Below, one piece after another: positions 9,611 to 21,600 of a stretch of DNA of 64,000 bases; the stretch's first letter is position 1, and each line of letters begins with the position of its first letter. The position numbers and the translations under genes were made by a program. This stretch comes from Dactylosporangium sp040689395 (lineage in GTDB: Bacteria; Actinomycetota; Actinomycetes; Mycobacteriales; Micromonosporaceae): the NCBI RefSeq assembly GCF_040689395.1, contig NZ_JBFAZX010000025.1:48194-112193 (forward strand), in the 5' to 3' direction. The notes beneath the pieces were generated by a model. The model saw only the letters and a list, made by a program, of their open reading frames with translations. It was not told where the DNA came from and ran no database searches.

Positions 9611-12600
9611 CGGGCGGACCGGGCCGGTGCCGAGCCGGGGCGCCAGCCGCGCCGGGGTCGGCGCGTCGAACAGCTCCCGCAGCGGCAGGTCGGCGCCGAG
9701 CTCGGTGCGCAGCCGGCCGAGCAGCCGCATCGCGACGAGCGAGTGCCCGCCGCGGTCGAAGAAGTCGTCCTCGACGCCGAAATCGGCGACGCCGAGCACC
9801 TCGCCGAAGATCGCGCACAGCCGCCGCTCGGCGTCGGTGGCGGCGGCCCGCCCGGCGGTGGCCACGGTGCGCGGCTCGGGCAGCGCGGCGGTGTCGAGCT
9901 TGCCGTTGACGGTCAGCGGCAGCGCCGCCACGACCGCGTAGGCGGCCGGGACCAGGTGGCCCGGCAGCGCGGCCTTGAGCCCGTCGCGCAGCGCCGCGAG
10001 GTCGAAGCCGTCGACGTCGTCGCCGGCGGGCACCACGTAGGCGACGAGACGCTTGCCGCCGGTCGCGTCGGGCGCCGCGAGGACGGCCGCCTGCCGCACG
10101 CCCGGCCGGGCCGCGACCGCCGCCTGCACCTCCCCCAGCTCGACCCGGTGGCCGCGGATCTTCACCTGGTCGTCGGTGCGGCCGAGGAAGTCGAGGTTTC
10201 CGTCGGGGCGCAGCCGGACGAGGTCGCCGGTGCGGTACATGCGCCCGCCCGGCGTGAACGGGTCGGCGACGAACCGCTCGGCGGTCAGCGCCGGCCGGTT
10301 GAGGTAGCCGCGGGCGAGGCCGGCGCCGGTGACGTACAGCTCCCCGGGCACGCCCGGCGGGACGGGGCGCAGCCAGCCGTCGAGGATGTGGGCGCGGGTG
10401 TTCCAGATCGGGGTGCCGACCGTCGAGGTGGTGCTGCCGGTGGTGCCGCCGCCGAGGGTGTTGATGGTGTACTCGGTGGGGCCGTACAGGTTGTAGCCGA
10501 GCACGCCGTCCGCCTCGCGCAGCGTGCTCCACAGCGGCTGCGGCACGTCCTCGCCGCCGAGCAGCACCAGCGCCGGCCGGTGCGGCCCGTCGAGCAGGCC
10601 CTGGTCGAGCAGGTGCTGCGCGTACGTCGGGGTCACGTTGACGACGTCGACACGGTGCCGCCGGCAGTAGGCGGTCAGGGCGGCCGCGTCGCGGCGCAGC
10701 TGCTCGTCGCAGACGTGTACGTGGTGGCCCTCGACGAGCCACAGCAGCTCCTCCCAGGACATGTCGAAGGAGAACGACACGGTGTGGGCGATGGTGAGCG
10801 TCCGGCCGCCGGCCGCGGCGATGGCCGGTCCGAAGATGGCCTGCCGGTGGTTCTGCTGCATGTTGGTCAGGCCGAGGTACGGCGTGACGACGCCCTTCGG
10901 CCGGCCGGTCGAGCCGGAGGTGTAGATGACGTACGCGGGATGCGCGAGCCGCCCAGGCGTGCCGGGCGCGAACGGGCCCAGCTCCCGCGCGGTCAGCGGG
11001 GTGTCCGGATACGCCGACAGGTCGAGCGTGTCCAGGCGGGTGCCGCCGAGCCGGCCGGCGCTGAGCACGAGCATCGGCCGGGCGTCCTCGACCATGACCC
11101 GCAGGCGCTCGTCGGGGTGGTCGAGCTCCAGCGGCAGGTAGGCGGCGCCGGTGCGCAGCACCGCGAACAGCGCCACCACCATGTCGAGGGAGCGCGGCAG
11201 GGCCAGCCCCACGACCCGTTCCGGGCCGGCGCCCGCGGCGAGCAGGTAGCGGGCGAGCCGGTTGACCCGCGCGTCGAGCTCGGCGTAGGTGAGGGTGGTC
11301 GCGCCGGCGGTGAGCGCCGGTGCGTGCGGGGTGCGGTCCGCCTGGGCGGCCATCAGCTCCGCGATCGTGTCGGGCAGCACCGGGCGGTCGACACCGGCCA
11401 GGCCGGCGAGGGCGGCGGGCTGTCCGGCCTGGCCTGCGACGGGCAGCATGGCGACGGGCGAGTCGATGTCGTCGGCGAGGCACAGCACGATGCGCTCCAG
11501 CCGCTCCAGCAACGCCTCGGCCTCCGCGTGCGCTACCACGTCGGCGCGGTACTCCAGCCGCAGCCGTAGCCGCCGGCCCGGGGTGGCGACCCAGGTCAGC
11601 GGGTAGTGGGTGGCGTCGACCGCGGTGACGCCGACGATGCCGTGCTCGGCCTCCAGGTCGGTGAACGTGTCGTCGCCGAGGAAGTTCTGCAGCACGTAGA
11701 GGCTGTCGAACAGCGTGCCACCACCGCTGCCGGCGGCGCGCTGGATGTCGCCGAGCCCGAGGTACTCGTGCGGCATCATCGCGACCCGGGCGGCCTGGAC
11801 CCGGTGCAGCACGTCGCGCACCGGCTCCCCCGGTGCGAACGCGATCCGGGCGGGCACGGTGTTGAGGAACACGCCGACGACCTCGTCGATGCCGTCGAGC
11901 TCGGTCGGGCGGCCGGCCACGGTGGTGCCGAAGACCGCCTCCGCGCGGCCGGTCGCGTGGGCGAGCACCAGGCCGAGGGCCGTGCTGAGCATCGCGTTGA
12001 GGGTGACGCCGGCACCGCGGGCCCGCGCGACGAGCCGCGCGGTCCGCTCCTCGGTCAGCTGCCGGGCGAGGCTCGTGGCGAGCACGGGCCGGGTGCCGGC
12101 GGCCTGCGGGTAGAGCAGGGTCGGTTCGGCGAGTCCGGCCAGTTCCGCGGCCCAGGCGGCGGCGGAGGCGGCGGTGTCCTGCCGGGCGAGCCACTCGAGG
12201 TAGTCGGTGAACCGCCCAGCGGGTTCGGGTGGGGTCTGGCCGGCGTAGTGCGCGAACAGGTCGCGCAGGACCAGCTCGCGGGACCAGCCGTCCCAGAGCA
12301 GGAGGTGGTAGGTGAACAGCAGCCGGTCGGTGCCGTCGGGCCGGCGTACGACGGTGAGCCGGGCCAGCGGCGGCTGGGCGAGGTCGAACGGCTGGGACCG
12401 GTCCGCGGCCATGATGCGGTCGAGGTCGGCGTCTCCGTCCGCCTCGACGGCGTCGACCCGGCCGGTGAGCCCGGTGCCGAGCAGCGCGACCGGGCGCGGC
12501 CGGCCGTCGGCGGTGAAGCCGAGCCGGATCGCCGGGTGCCGCCGCAGGACCCGGGTCCAGGCCCGCGCGAGCCGGTCCGGGTCGATCCGGTCCGCGAAGT

Positions 12601-15600
12601 CGAAGGCGTTCTGGGCGACGTACACGTCGGCGTCTCCGGCGAGGCGGGCCTGGACGAACAGGCCCTCCTGCAGCGGCGAGAGCGGCCACGCCTGGATGCC
12701 GCCGCCGGACAACTCGCCCAGCGCGGTGGCCCACTCGCCGGCCAGGCCGTCGACGTCGAGGCCGTCGTCGGCGTAGGTGAGCACGGCGCGCAGCTGCGGG
12801 CCGTCCGGGGTGGCGTGGCAGGCCGCGTTGATCTCCAGCAGATACGGGGTGCCCAGATCCGGGTCCGGCGCGGCGCGCAGGGCGCCGGCCTCGGGCGCGG
12901 TGTCCCAGTCGGCGGTCCCGCCGCCGAAGCGGCCGAGGTAGTTGAACAGCACCTGCGGGGTGCCGAGCCGGGCGAGCGCGGGGGCCGTACGGGCGTTGGC
13001 GTAGCGCAGCAGGCCGAAGCCGATGCCGTTGTCGGGGGCGGCGGCGAGCCGCTCGCGGACGTCGGCGAGCGCCTCGGCCGGCGTGCCCGGGACCGCCGGC
13101 AGCCGCACCGGTGCGATGGCGGTGAACCAGCCGATCGTGCGGGACAGGTCGGTGCCGGGGAACGGTTCCCGGCCGTGCCGCTCCAGGTCGAGGGTGAGCT
13201 CGGCGGACGGGTCCGCCCCGCGGGCCGCGCGCCACCGGGTGACGGCGAGGCGCAGGCCGGCCACGAGCAGGCCGGTGACGTCGCCGCCGGCGGCGGCGAG
13301 CAGTGCCTCGGTGACGGCGGGCGGCAGCCGCAACTCGTGGTCGCGGGTCGCGCCGACGGTGAGCCCGACCGTGTGCCGGGCGGGGTCGAGGTCGCCGCCC
13401 GGGGCGAGGGTCCGGCTCCAGTGCTCGAACTCGCCCATCCGGGCCGCCTGCCCGGCCTGCTCGTGCAGCAGCCGCGCGTAGGCGCGCAGGGAGGTGCCGG
13501 CCGGGCCGGGTTCCGGGTCGCGTAGTTCGTCGGTGAGGATGCGCCAGGACACGCCGTCGACCACGAGGTGGTGCGCGACGAGCAGGAGCCGCCCCTGCCG
13601 GTCCGGGCCGCGGTCGAACCACACGGCCTGCAGCGTCGCGCCGGCGTCCGGGTCGAGGCGGTCGGCGGCGGCGTCGGACTCGGCGCCGATCCGCTCGCGC
13701 AGCGCCTCGTCGCCGAGGCCGGCCGCGTCGACCCGGCGCAGCTCCAGCGCGCCGTCCAGCACGGCGTCGGTGGCGGGCCGGGCCTCCAGCGACCACAGCA
13801 GCGGCGAGGGGCGGTGCAGCCGCAGGCGAAGGGCGTCGTGCCGGCGGACCAGGGCACGCAGTCGGTCCGCGATCCCCTCGCGGGTGCTGCCGGCCGGGGT
13901 GAGCAGCAGCTCGGCCTGGTTGTGCCGGTGGATGCGGCCGCCGAGTTCGGCGAGCCGCTGCACGATCGGCAGCAGCGGCACCTCACCGACGCCGTCACCG
14001 TCCCCGCCGGTGGGTGCTGCCGGGGGCGCGGCGAGCGGCTCGGCCGGATTAGCCGACGCGGCCTGCGTCGCCAGGGCAGCCAGAGCCGCCGGGGTGCGGT
14101 GCGTGAAGACGTCGCGCGGGGTCAGCGTGAGCCCGGCGCGGCGGGCGCGGTTGACGAGCTGGATCGCGATGATGCTGTCGCCACCGACGGTGAAGAAGTC
14201 CTCGTCGGCCGCGACCGCGCGCACGCCGACGACTTCGGCGACCAGCTCCCGCAGGAGCCGCTGGGCCGGCGGCTCGTCGCCGTCGACCTCGACCGGGCCG
14301 CGGTCGCCGCTGGGCGCCGGGAGGGCGGCGCGGTCGAGCTTGCCGTTGACGGTCAGCGGTAGCGCGTCCAGCCACTCGTAGGCGGACGGCAGCATGTATG
14401 CGGGCAGCCGCCGGGCGAGGGCGTCCCGGATCGTGTCGTCCGCGCCGCGGCGGCCGACGAGGTAGGCGACGAGCCGCCCGTCGTGCAGCGCGGCCGCGGC
14501 GGTGACGACGCCGTCGAGCGCCGACAGCGCCGACTCGACCTCGCCGAGCTCGATGCGGTGGCCGCGGACCTTCACCTGCTGGTCGGAGCGGCCGGCGTAG
14601 ACGAGGTCGCCGGTCGGGGTGCGGCGGGCGAGGTCGCCGCTGCGGTACAGCCGTCCGGGCCCGAACGGGTTGGCCACGAACCGGGCCGCGGTGAGGCCGG
14701 GCCGGTCGAGGTAGCCGCGGGCGAGCTGCTCGCCCTCGACGTAGATCTCGCCGGTGACGCCGGCCGGGGCGGGGAGCAGGCGGTCGTCGAGGACGTGGAC
14801 GCGCAGGCCCGGCAGCGGCGCGCCGATGACGCTGCCGGCTGCGGTGTCGGCTCTGGCCAGGGCACGGAACGTGACGTGCACCGTGGTCTCGGTGATGCCG
14901 TACATGTTGACCAGCAGCGGCGCGTCGTCGGCGTGCCGGGCGTACCACGGCGCCAACCGGGAGAGGTCGAGCGCCTCGCCGCCGAAGACGACGTAGCGCA
15001 GCGCGAGTCCCGCGGTGTCCTCGCCGGTGAGCGGGTAGAACGCCGACGGCGTCTGGTTGAGCACCGTGACCCGCTCGTCGCGCAGCAGGGCGGCGAAGCG
15101 GCGCGGGTCGCGGGTCACGTCGCCGCCGACGATGACGAGCCGGCCGCCGTGCAGCAGCGCGCCCCACAGCTCCCACACGGAGAAGTCGAACGCCGAGGAG
15201 TGGAACATCGTCCACACGTCGTCGGGGCCGAAGGTGAACAGCTCGCGGGCGGCGGCGAACAGCGTCAGCACGTTGCGGTGGGTGACCGCGACGCCCTTCG
15301 GCTGCCCCGTCGACCCGGAGGTGTAGATGACGTAGGCGGTGTTGTCCGGGCGGGGATCCGCGCCGGCGACCGGTCCGGCCGGGTGGGCGGGCAGCGGATC
15401 GTCGAGGAGGACGACCGGTATCCCGCCGGGCACCGCGAGCCCGGGTGCGGTGGCCCGGTCGGTGAGCACGCAGACGGGTGCGGCGTCGTCGAGGATGTAC
15501 GCCACCCGCGCGGCCGGCGCGCCGAGGTCGACCGGGACGTAGCAGCCGCCGGAGCGCACGACGGCGAGCAGCGCGACGATCAGGCCGCTGCCGCGGGGCA

Positions 15601-18600
15601 GCGCGACGGCGACCCGCGACTCGGGCCGCACGCCGCGCGCGGCCAGCTCGTGGGCGAGCCGATCGGCGCGGGCGTCGAGCTCGGCGTAGGTGAGCCGGTC
15701 GGCGCCGTGGCTGACCGCGACGGCGGCCGGGTCGGCGGTGAACCGCGCGGCGAGGGTCCCGGTGACACCGGCGGCGAGCGGCCGCAGCGCGGCGCCGGAG
15801 CCGGAGCCGGAGTCGAGGCCGGGCAGGTCGGCGACCGGCGTGGCGAACCCGTCGGCGAGCCGGTCGAGGATCGACTCGACCGCGGCCAGCAGGATCCGGG
15901 CCCGCGCCGCGCCGACGAGCGCTGTGTCGTACTTGACCTCCAGGGTCAACTGCTCGCCGGGGAACGCGACCAGGGCGAGCGGGTAGTGCGGCGAGTCGGT
16001 GCCGGTGAAGCCGAGCACGGTCAGCCCGGCGTCCTCGTCCGCGCGGACGGCGGGGAAGTTCTCCACCACGACCAGCGAGTCGAACAGGTCGCGGGTGCCG
16101 GCCAGCCGGGCCAGTTCGGCGAGGCCGACGTGCTGGGCGTCCAGGACCTCCGTCTGCTGCTCCTGCAGCCGGGTGAGCACGGCGCCGGCCGGCTCGCCCG
16201 GATCCCACGACATCGGCAGCGGCACGGTGTTGATGAGCAGCCCGACGACGGTTTCGACGCCGGGCAGGTCGCCGCCGCGGCCGGAGACGGTGGAGCCGAA
16301 CACGACCCGGTCGCGGCCGAGCAGGCTGCCTAGGAGCAGACCCCAGGCGGCGTGCACGGCGGTGGACAGGGTGATGCCATGGGCGCGGGCCAGGGCTGCG
16401 AGGGCCGCGGTGCGCTGCGCGGGCAGTGCACTGTGGACGCTGTCGTGCGCCGCGACTCGGCTGCCGGCCGGGTAGAGCAGCGCCGGCGTGACGCCCGCGA
16501 GCGTGCGGGCCCAGACCTCGCGCGCGGCGGCCGGGTCGCGGGCGAGCACGGACTCGACGTGGTCGCGGTAGGTCACGGCGGTCGCGGGAAGGCCGGTGCC
16601 CTGCCGGTAGGCGGTGACGATGTCGTCGAAGACCAGCGGGTAGGACCAGCCGTCGGCGAGGATGTGGTGCATCGTCTCGACCAGCCGGTGGTCGGTGGGG
16701 CCGAGCGACACCAGCGCGTAGCGCAGCGCGGGCGGGCTGGCCAGATCGAACGGCTCGGCGAGCTCGGCCGCGCAGAAGGCGGCCAGCTCGTCGGCGAAGC
16801 GCACGGACGTGGCCCGCCACGGCACCCGGACGGAGGCGGCGACGGCCTGCACGACACGCCCATCGCGCAGCTCGCGGAACCCGGCGCGCAGGGCCGCGTG
16901 GCGGTGCACGGTCGCCTCGACGGCGCGGCGCAGCGCCTCGGGGTCGACCGGTCCGGACAGCCGGGCGACCTGCTGGACCAGGTAGGTGTCGGCGCCCCGT
17001 TCGGCGACCAGGTGGTGCACGTACATGCCCTGCTGCAGCGGCAGCATCGGCAGGACGTCCTCGACGGCGCCGAGGTCGCCGGTGAGGTCGTCGACGTCGG
17101 CCTGGATCAGGGCGACGAGCGGGAAGTCCGACGGGGTGTGCCCGGCGTGGTCGGTGCAGCGGGTCAGTGCCTCCAGCGCGGCGCGCCAGCGCACGGCGAG
17201 CGCGGTCACGTCGGCCTCGGCGAACAGGCCGGCCGGGTAGGACAGGGTCGCCGTGAACGTGGTGCCCTCGGCGCTGTCGGCGGCGAACGCGTTGACCTCC
17301 AGGGTCATCGCCGGGTTGGTGGGGTCGACGCCCTCGCGCAGCGGTCCGGTGGGCGCCCAGTCGGCGCCGGCGCCGGCCGGGAAGCGGCCGAGGTAGTTGA
17401 ACAGGATCTGTGGTACCGCGCCGGTGAGCCGATGCCGCAGGTGGCGCAGCACGCCGTAGCCGGCGCCGCGCGACGGCACCGAACGCAGCTGCTCCTTGAC
17501 CGCCTTGGCGGCGGCCGCGAGCGCCGGGCCGGCGGCGAGCACCTCGGCCCAGCCCAGCGCCCCGGGGTCGACCCGCACCGGGTGGATGGCCGTGAACCAG
17601 CCGACCGTGCGGGACAGGTCGGCGTCTGGCGCGCCGAACACGTCCCCGTCGCGGCCGTGGCCTTCGAGGCTGAGCAGGACCGCCGTGCTCTGCGCCGGCC
17701 GCCAGGCCCGCACGGCGAGCGCGAACGCGGTGAGCAGCACGTCGTTGACGGTGCCGTGGAACGCGGCGGGCACCTGGGACAGCAGCGCGCCGCTCACCTC
17801 GCTCGGCAGGGTCAGGGTGACCGACCGGACCGTGGCCGCGGTGTCGACGGCGGCGTCGACCGGCCGGGCGCCGAGGATCGGGTCGGGGGTGTCGAGCACC
17901 TCGCGCCAGTGGGGCTCCTCGCCGTCGAACCGGTCGGTGTCGGCGAGGCGGGACCAGGCGGCGAACGACACGGGCACCGGGTCGAGGGCGGCCGGGCCGC
18001 CGGCCTCGAAGCCGGCCTGAAGGTTAGCCCAAGCGCGGGCGAGGTCGGCACCGATGATGCGCCAGGAGACGCCGTCGATGACGAGGTGGTGGACGACGAG
18101 CAGCAGCTCCCGTGCGGCGCTCGACCAGACCGCCGCGACCATGCGGCCGGCGTGGGGGTCGAGCCGGGCGGCGGCGGCCTGGAGCCCGGCGGCGCCGGTG
18201 TCGCCCTCGGTCACCGGGACCTCGACGCCGGCGGTGGCGGCGGGCACGGTGACGGTCCAGTCCGGACCGAGGACGGCGCGCAGCAGGTCATGGGTGCCGA
18301 CCAGGGCGCGCAGCGCGGCGTCGAGCGCGGCGCGGGTCAGCCCGGCCGGGGTGCGCAGGGCCATCGCCTGGTAGAAGTGGCCGAGCGGGGTCTGCGCGTC
18401 GCGGGTCTCGGCGAGCATCGCGGTCAGCCGGACCGGTCCCGTGCCGTCGCCGGGGGCGGTGACCGGCGCGGGCGCGGCGGCGGGCAGCGCGGCGGCCACG
18501 GCCCGGACGGTGCGGCGGCGGAAGATGTCGCGGGGCGTCACCGGCAGGCCGGCGGCGCGGGCCCGCCCGGCGACGGCGATCGAGGAGATGCTGTCGCCGC

Positions 18601-21600
18601 CGGCGGCGAAGAAGTCCTCGTCGACGCCGACCTCGGGCATGCCGAGGACCTCGGCGTAGATCGCGCAGAGGGCGCGTTCCCGTTCGTCGCGCGGACCGAG
18701 CACCGCGCCGGCCGACGGGGCCGACGGCTCGGGCAGGGCCGCGACGTCGAGCTTGCCGTTGACGGTGAGCGGCAGCGCGGCCACGACGCCGTAGAGGGCC
18801 GGGACCATGTAGGACGGCAGCCGCTCGGCGAGCGCGGCCCGCACCACGGCGGGCAGGTCGGCCCCGGCGGCGCCGTCGGGCACCAGGTAGGCGGCGAGAC
18901 GCCGGGTGCCGGCCGGGCCGGGCCGGGCGACGACGGCCGCCTGCCGGACCTGCGGCAGGGCGGCGACGGCGGCCTCGACCTCGCCGAGCTCGACGCGGTA
19001 GCCGCGGATCTTCACCTGGTCGTCGTCGCGGCCGAGGAAGTCGAGGATCTCGCTCGGGCGCTCGCGGACGAGGTCGCCGGTGCGGTACATGCGCCCGCCG
19101 GGCACGAACGGGTCGGCCACGAACCGGGACGCGGTGAGGCCCGGCGCGTGCAGGTAGCCGCGGGCCAGGCCGGCGCCGGCGATGTACAGCTCGCCGGCGG
19201 TACCGGTCGGCACGGGGCGCAGGAAGGCGTCGAGGACGTAGCCGCGGGTGTTCCAGATCGGCCGGCCCACCGTGGGCGTGGGGCTGTCGCCGGTGCCGGC
19301 GCCGAGGGTGTTGATCGTGTACTCGGTGGGGCCGTAGAGGTTGTAGCCGCTCGGCCCGCCGGGCGTGCGCAGCCGGGCCCAGACCGTGTCGGAGACCGCC
19401 TCCCCGCCCAGCAGGACGAGCGTCGGCGGGTGGCCGGCCGGGTCGAGCAGCCCCTCGTCGAACAGGTGGTGCGCGTAGGTCGGGGTCACGTTGACGACGT
19501 CGATGCCCTGCGCGCGGCAGTAGGCGACGAGGGCGACCGCGTCACGGCGCAACTCCTCGTCGCAGACGTGCACCTCGTGGCCCTCGACCAGCCACAGCAG
19601 TTCCTCCCACGACATGTCGAAGGAGAACGACACCGTGTGCGCGATCCGCAGCCGTTCCCGTCCGGCGGCCCGGGCGCGGGCGACCGCGGGGCCGAAGATC
19701 TCGGCGCGGTGGTTGAGCTGCATGTTGGTGAGGCCGCGGTACGGCGTGACGACGCCCTTCGGCCGGCCGGTGGACCCCGACGTGTAGATGACGTAGGCGG
19801 GCCGGTCGAGCCGGTGCCGGTCGGGCGCGGCGGGCGGCGGGTCGGCCGGGTAGCCGGCGGCCTCGTGCGGTGCGACGGCGGTGCCGCGGTACCGGTCCCG
19901 GATGGGCGCGTCCGGCAGCGCGACGAGCAGCGCCGGCCGGGCGTCGTCGAGCATGCCGGCGAGCCGCTCCAGCGGGTGGTCGAGCTCCAGCGGCAGGTAG
20001 GCGGCGCCGGCGCGCAGCACCGCGAACAGTGCCACCACCATGTCGATGCCTCGGGGCAGGGCGAGGGCGACGATCCGCTCCGGTCCGGCGCCGCCCGCCA
20101 GCAGCAGCCGCGCCGTCCGGTTGACCCGCGCGTCGAGCTCGGCGTAGGTGAGCGACTCGCCGCCGAAGACGAGGGCGGTCGCCGCGGGCTGGGCGGCGGC
20201 CCGCTCGGCGAGCAGGTCGGCGATGGTCGCCTCGCCGATCGGGTGCTCGCCCGCCCGCCACGCGGCGCGCCGGGCGCCGGCCTCGGCGGGCAGGACCAGT
20301 TCCAGCGCGCCGGCCGGGACGTCGAACCCGTCGGCGAGGGTGGACAGCAGGCCGGTGAACCGCTCGACGAGGGCGGTGGCCTGCGCCTCGGTGACGACGT
20401 CGGGGCGGTACTCCAGCTTCACGCGCAGCCGCGCGCCGGGCGTCACCACCCACGTCAGCGGGTAGTGGGTGGTGTCGGTGTACTCGACGCCGACGATGCC
20501 GTGCTCGCGCTCCAGGTCGGCGAACGTGTCGTCGGCGAGGAAGTTCTGCAGCACGTAGAGGGTGTCGAAGAGCTGCTCGTGGCCGGCGGCCCGGTGGATC
20601 TCGCCGAGGCCGAGGTGCTCGTGCGCGGCGAGGTCGATGCGGTCGCGCTGGGCGCGGCGGGCCAGGTCGAGCACGGTCGTGCCGGCCGTGGCCGAGACCC
20701 GGGCGGGCACGGTGTTGAGGAAGAGGCCGATCACGTCCTCGATGCCGGGCAGGCCGGTGGGCCGGCCCGCGACGGTGATGCCGAACACGACGTCGGCGCG
20801 GCCGGTGTGGTAGCCGAGGACGAGGCCGAGGGCGGCGGTGAGGACCGAGTTCAGCGTCAGCCCGGCGTCGCGGGCCCGGCCGGTGAGGCGGGCGGTGACG
20901 TCGGCGGGCACGGCGGCGAGGACCCGCTCGGACAGCATCGGCGCGCGCCCGGCGGCGGCCGGGACCATCAGGGTCGGTTCGGTGACGCCGTCGAGCGCGT
21001 CGCGCCAGGCGCGCGTCGTGGCGCCGGTGTCGCGGGTGGCGAGCCAGCCGAGGTAGTCGGTGAAGGACGCGGCCGGCGGCGCGGGTGTCCGCCCGGCGTA
21101 GAGGGCGAAGAGGTCGCGCAGCACCAGTTCCCGGGACCACCCGTCCCAGAGCAGGAAGTGGCTGGTCAGCAGGAGCGAGTCGCGGTCGCCGCGGCGGGCG
21201 ACGGTGAGCCGTACCAGCGGCGGGGCGGCCAGGTCGAACGGCTCGGCGCCGTCGCGGCGCACCAGCTCGGCGAACGCGGCGTCGTCGCCGGTGACGTCGA
21301 CGACCGCGACGCGGGCGGGCACCTCGCCGGCGATGACCTGGACCGGCTCGGCGAGGCCGGTGTCGGTGAACCCGGCCCGCAGCGTCGGATGGCGGCGCAG
21401 CAGCGCCGCGAACGCGGCGGTCATCGCCTCGACGTCGACCGGCCGGTCGAGTTCGAACACGTTCTGCGCGAGGTACGTGCCGGCGGCCCGGCCCTCGTCG
21501 CCCTGGTCGAAGGTGGCCTGGTAGTAGACGCCCCGTTGCAGCGGCGACAGGGGCCAGGTCTCGGCGACGGCGGTGCCGTCCGCGCCGGGCAGGTGCCGCA

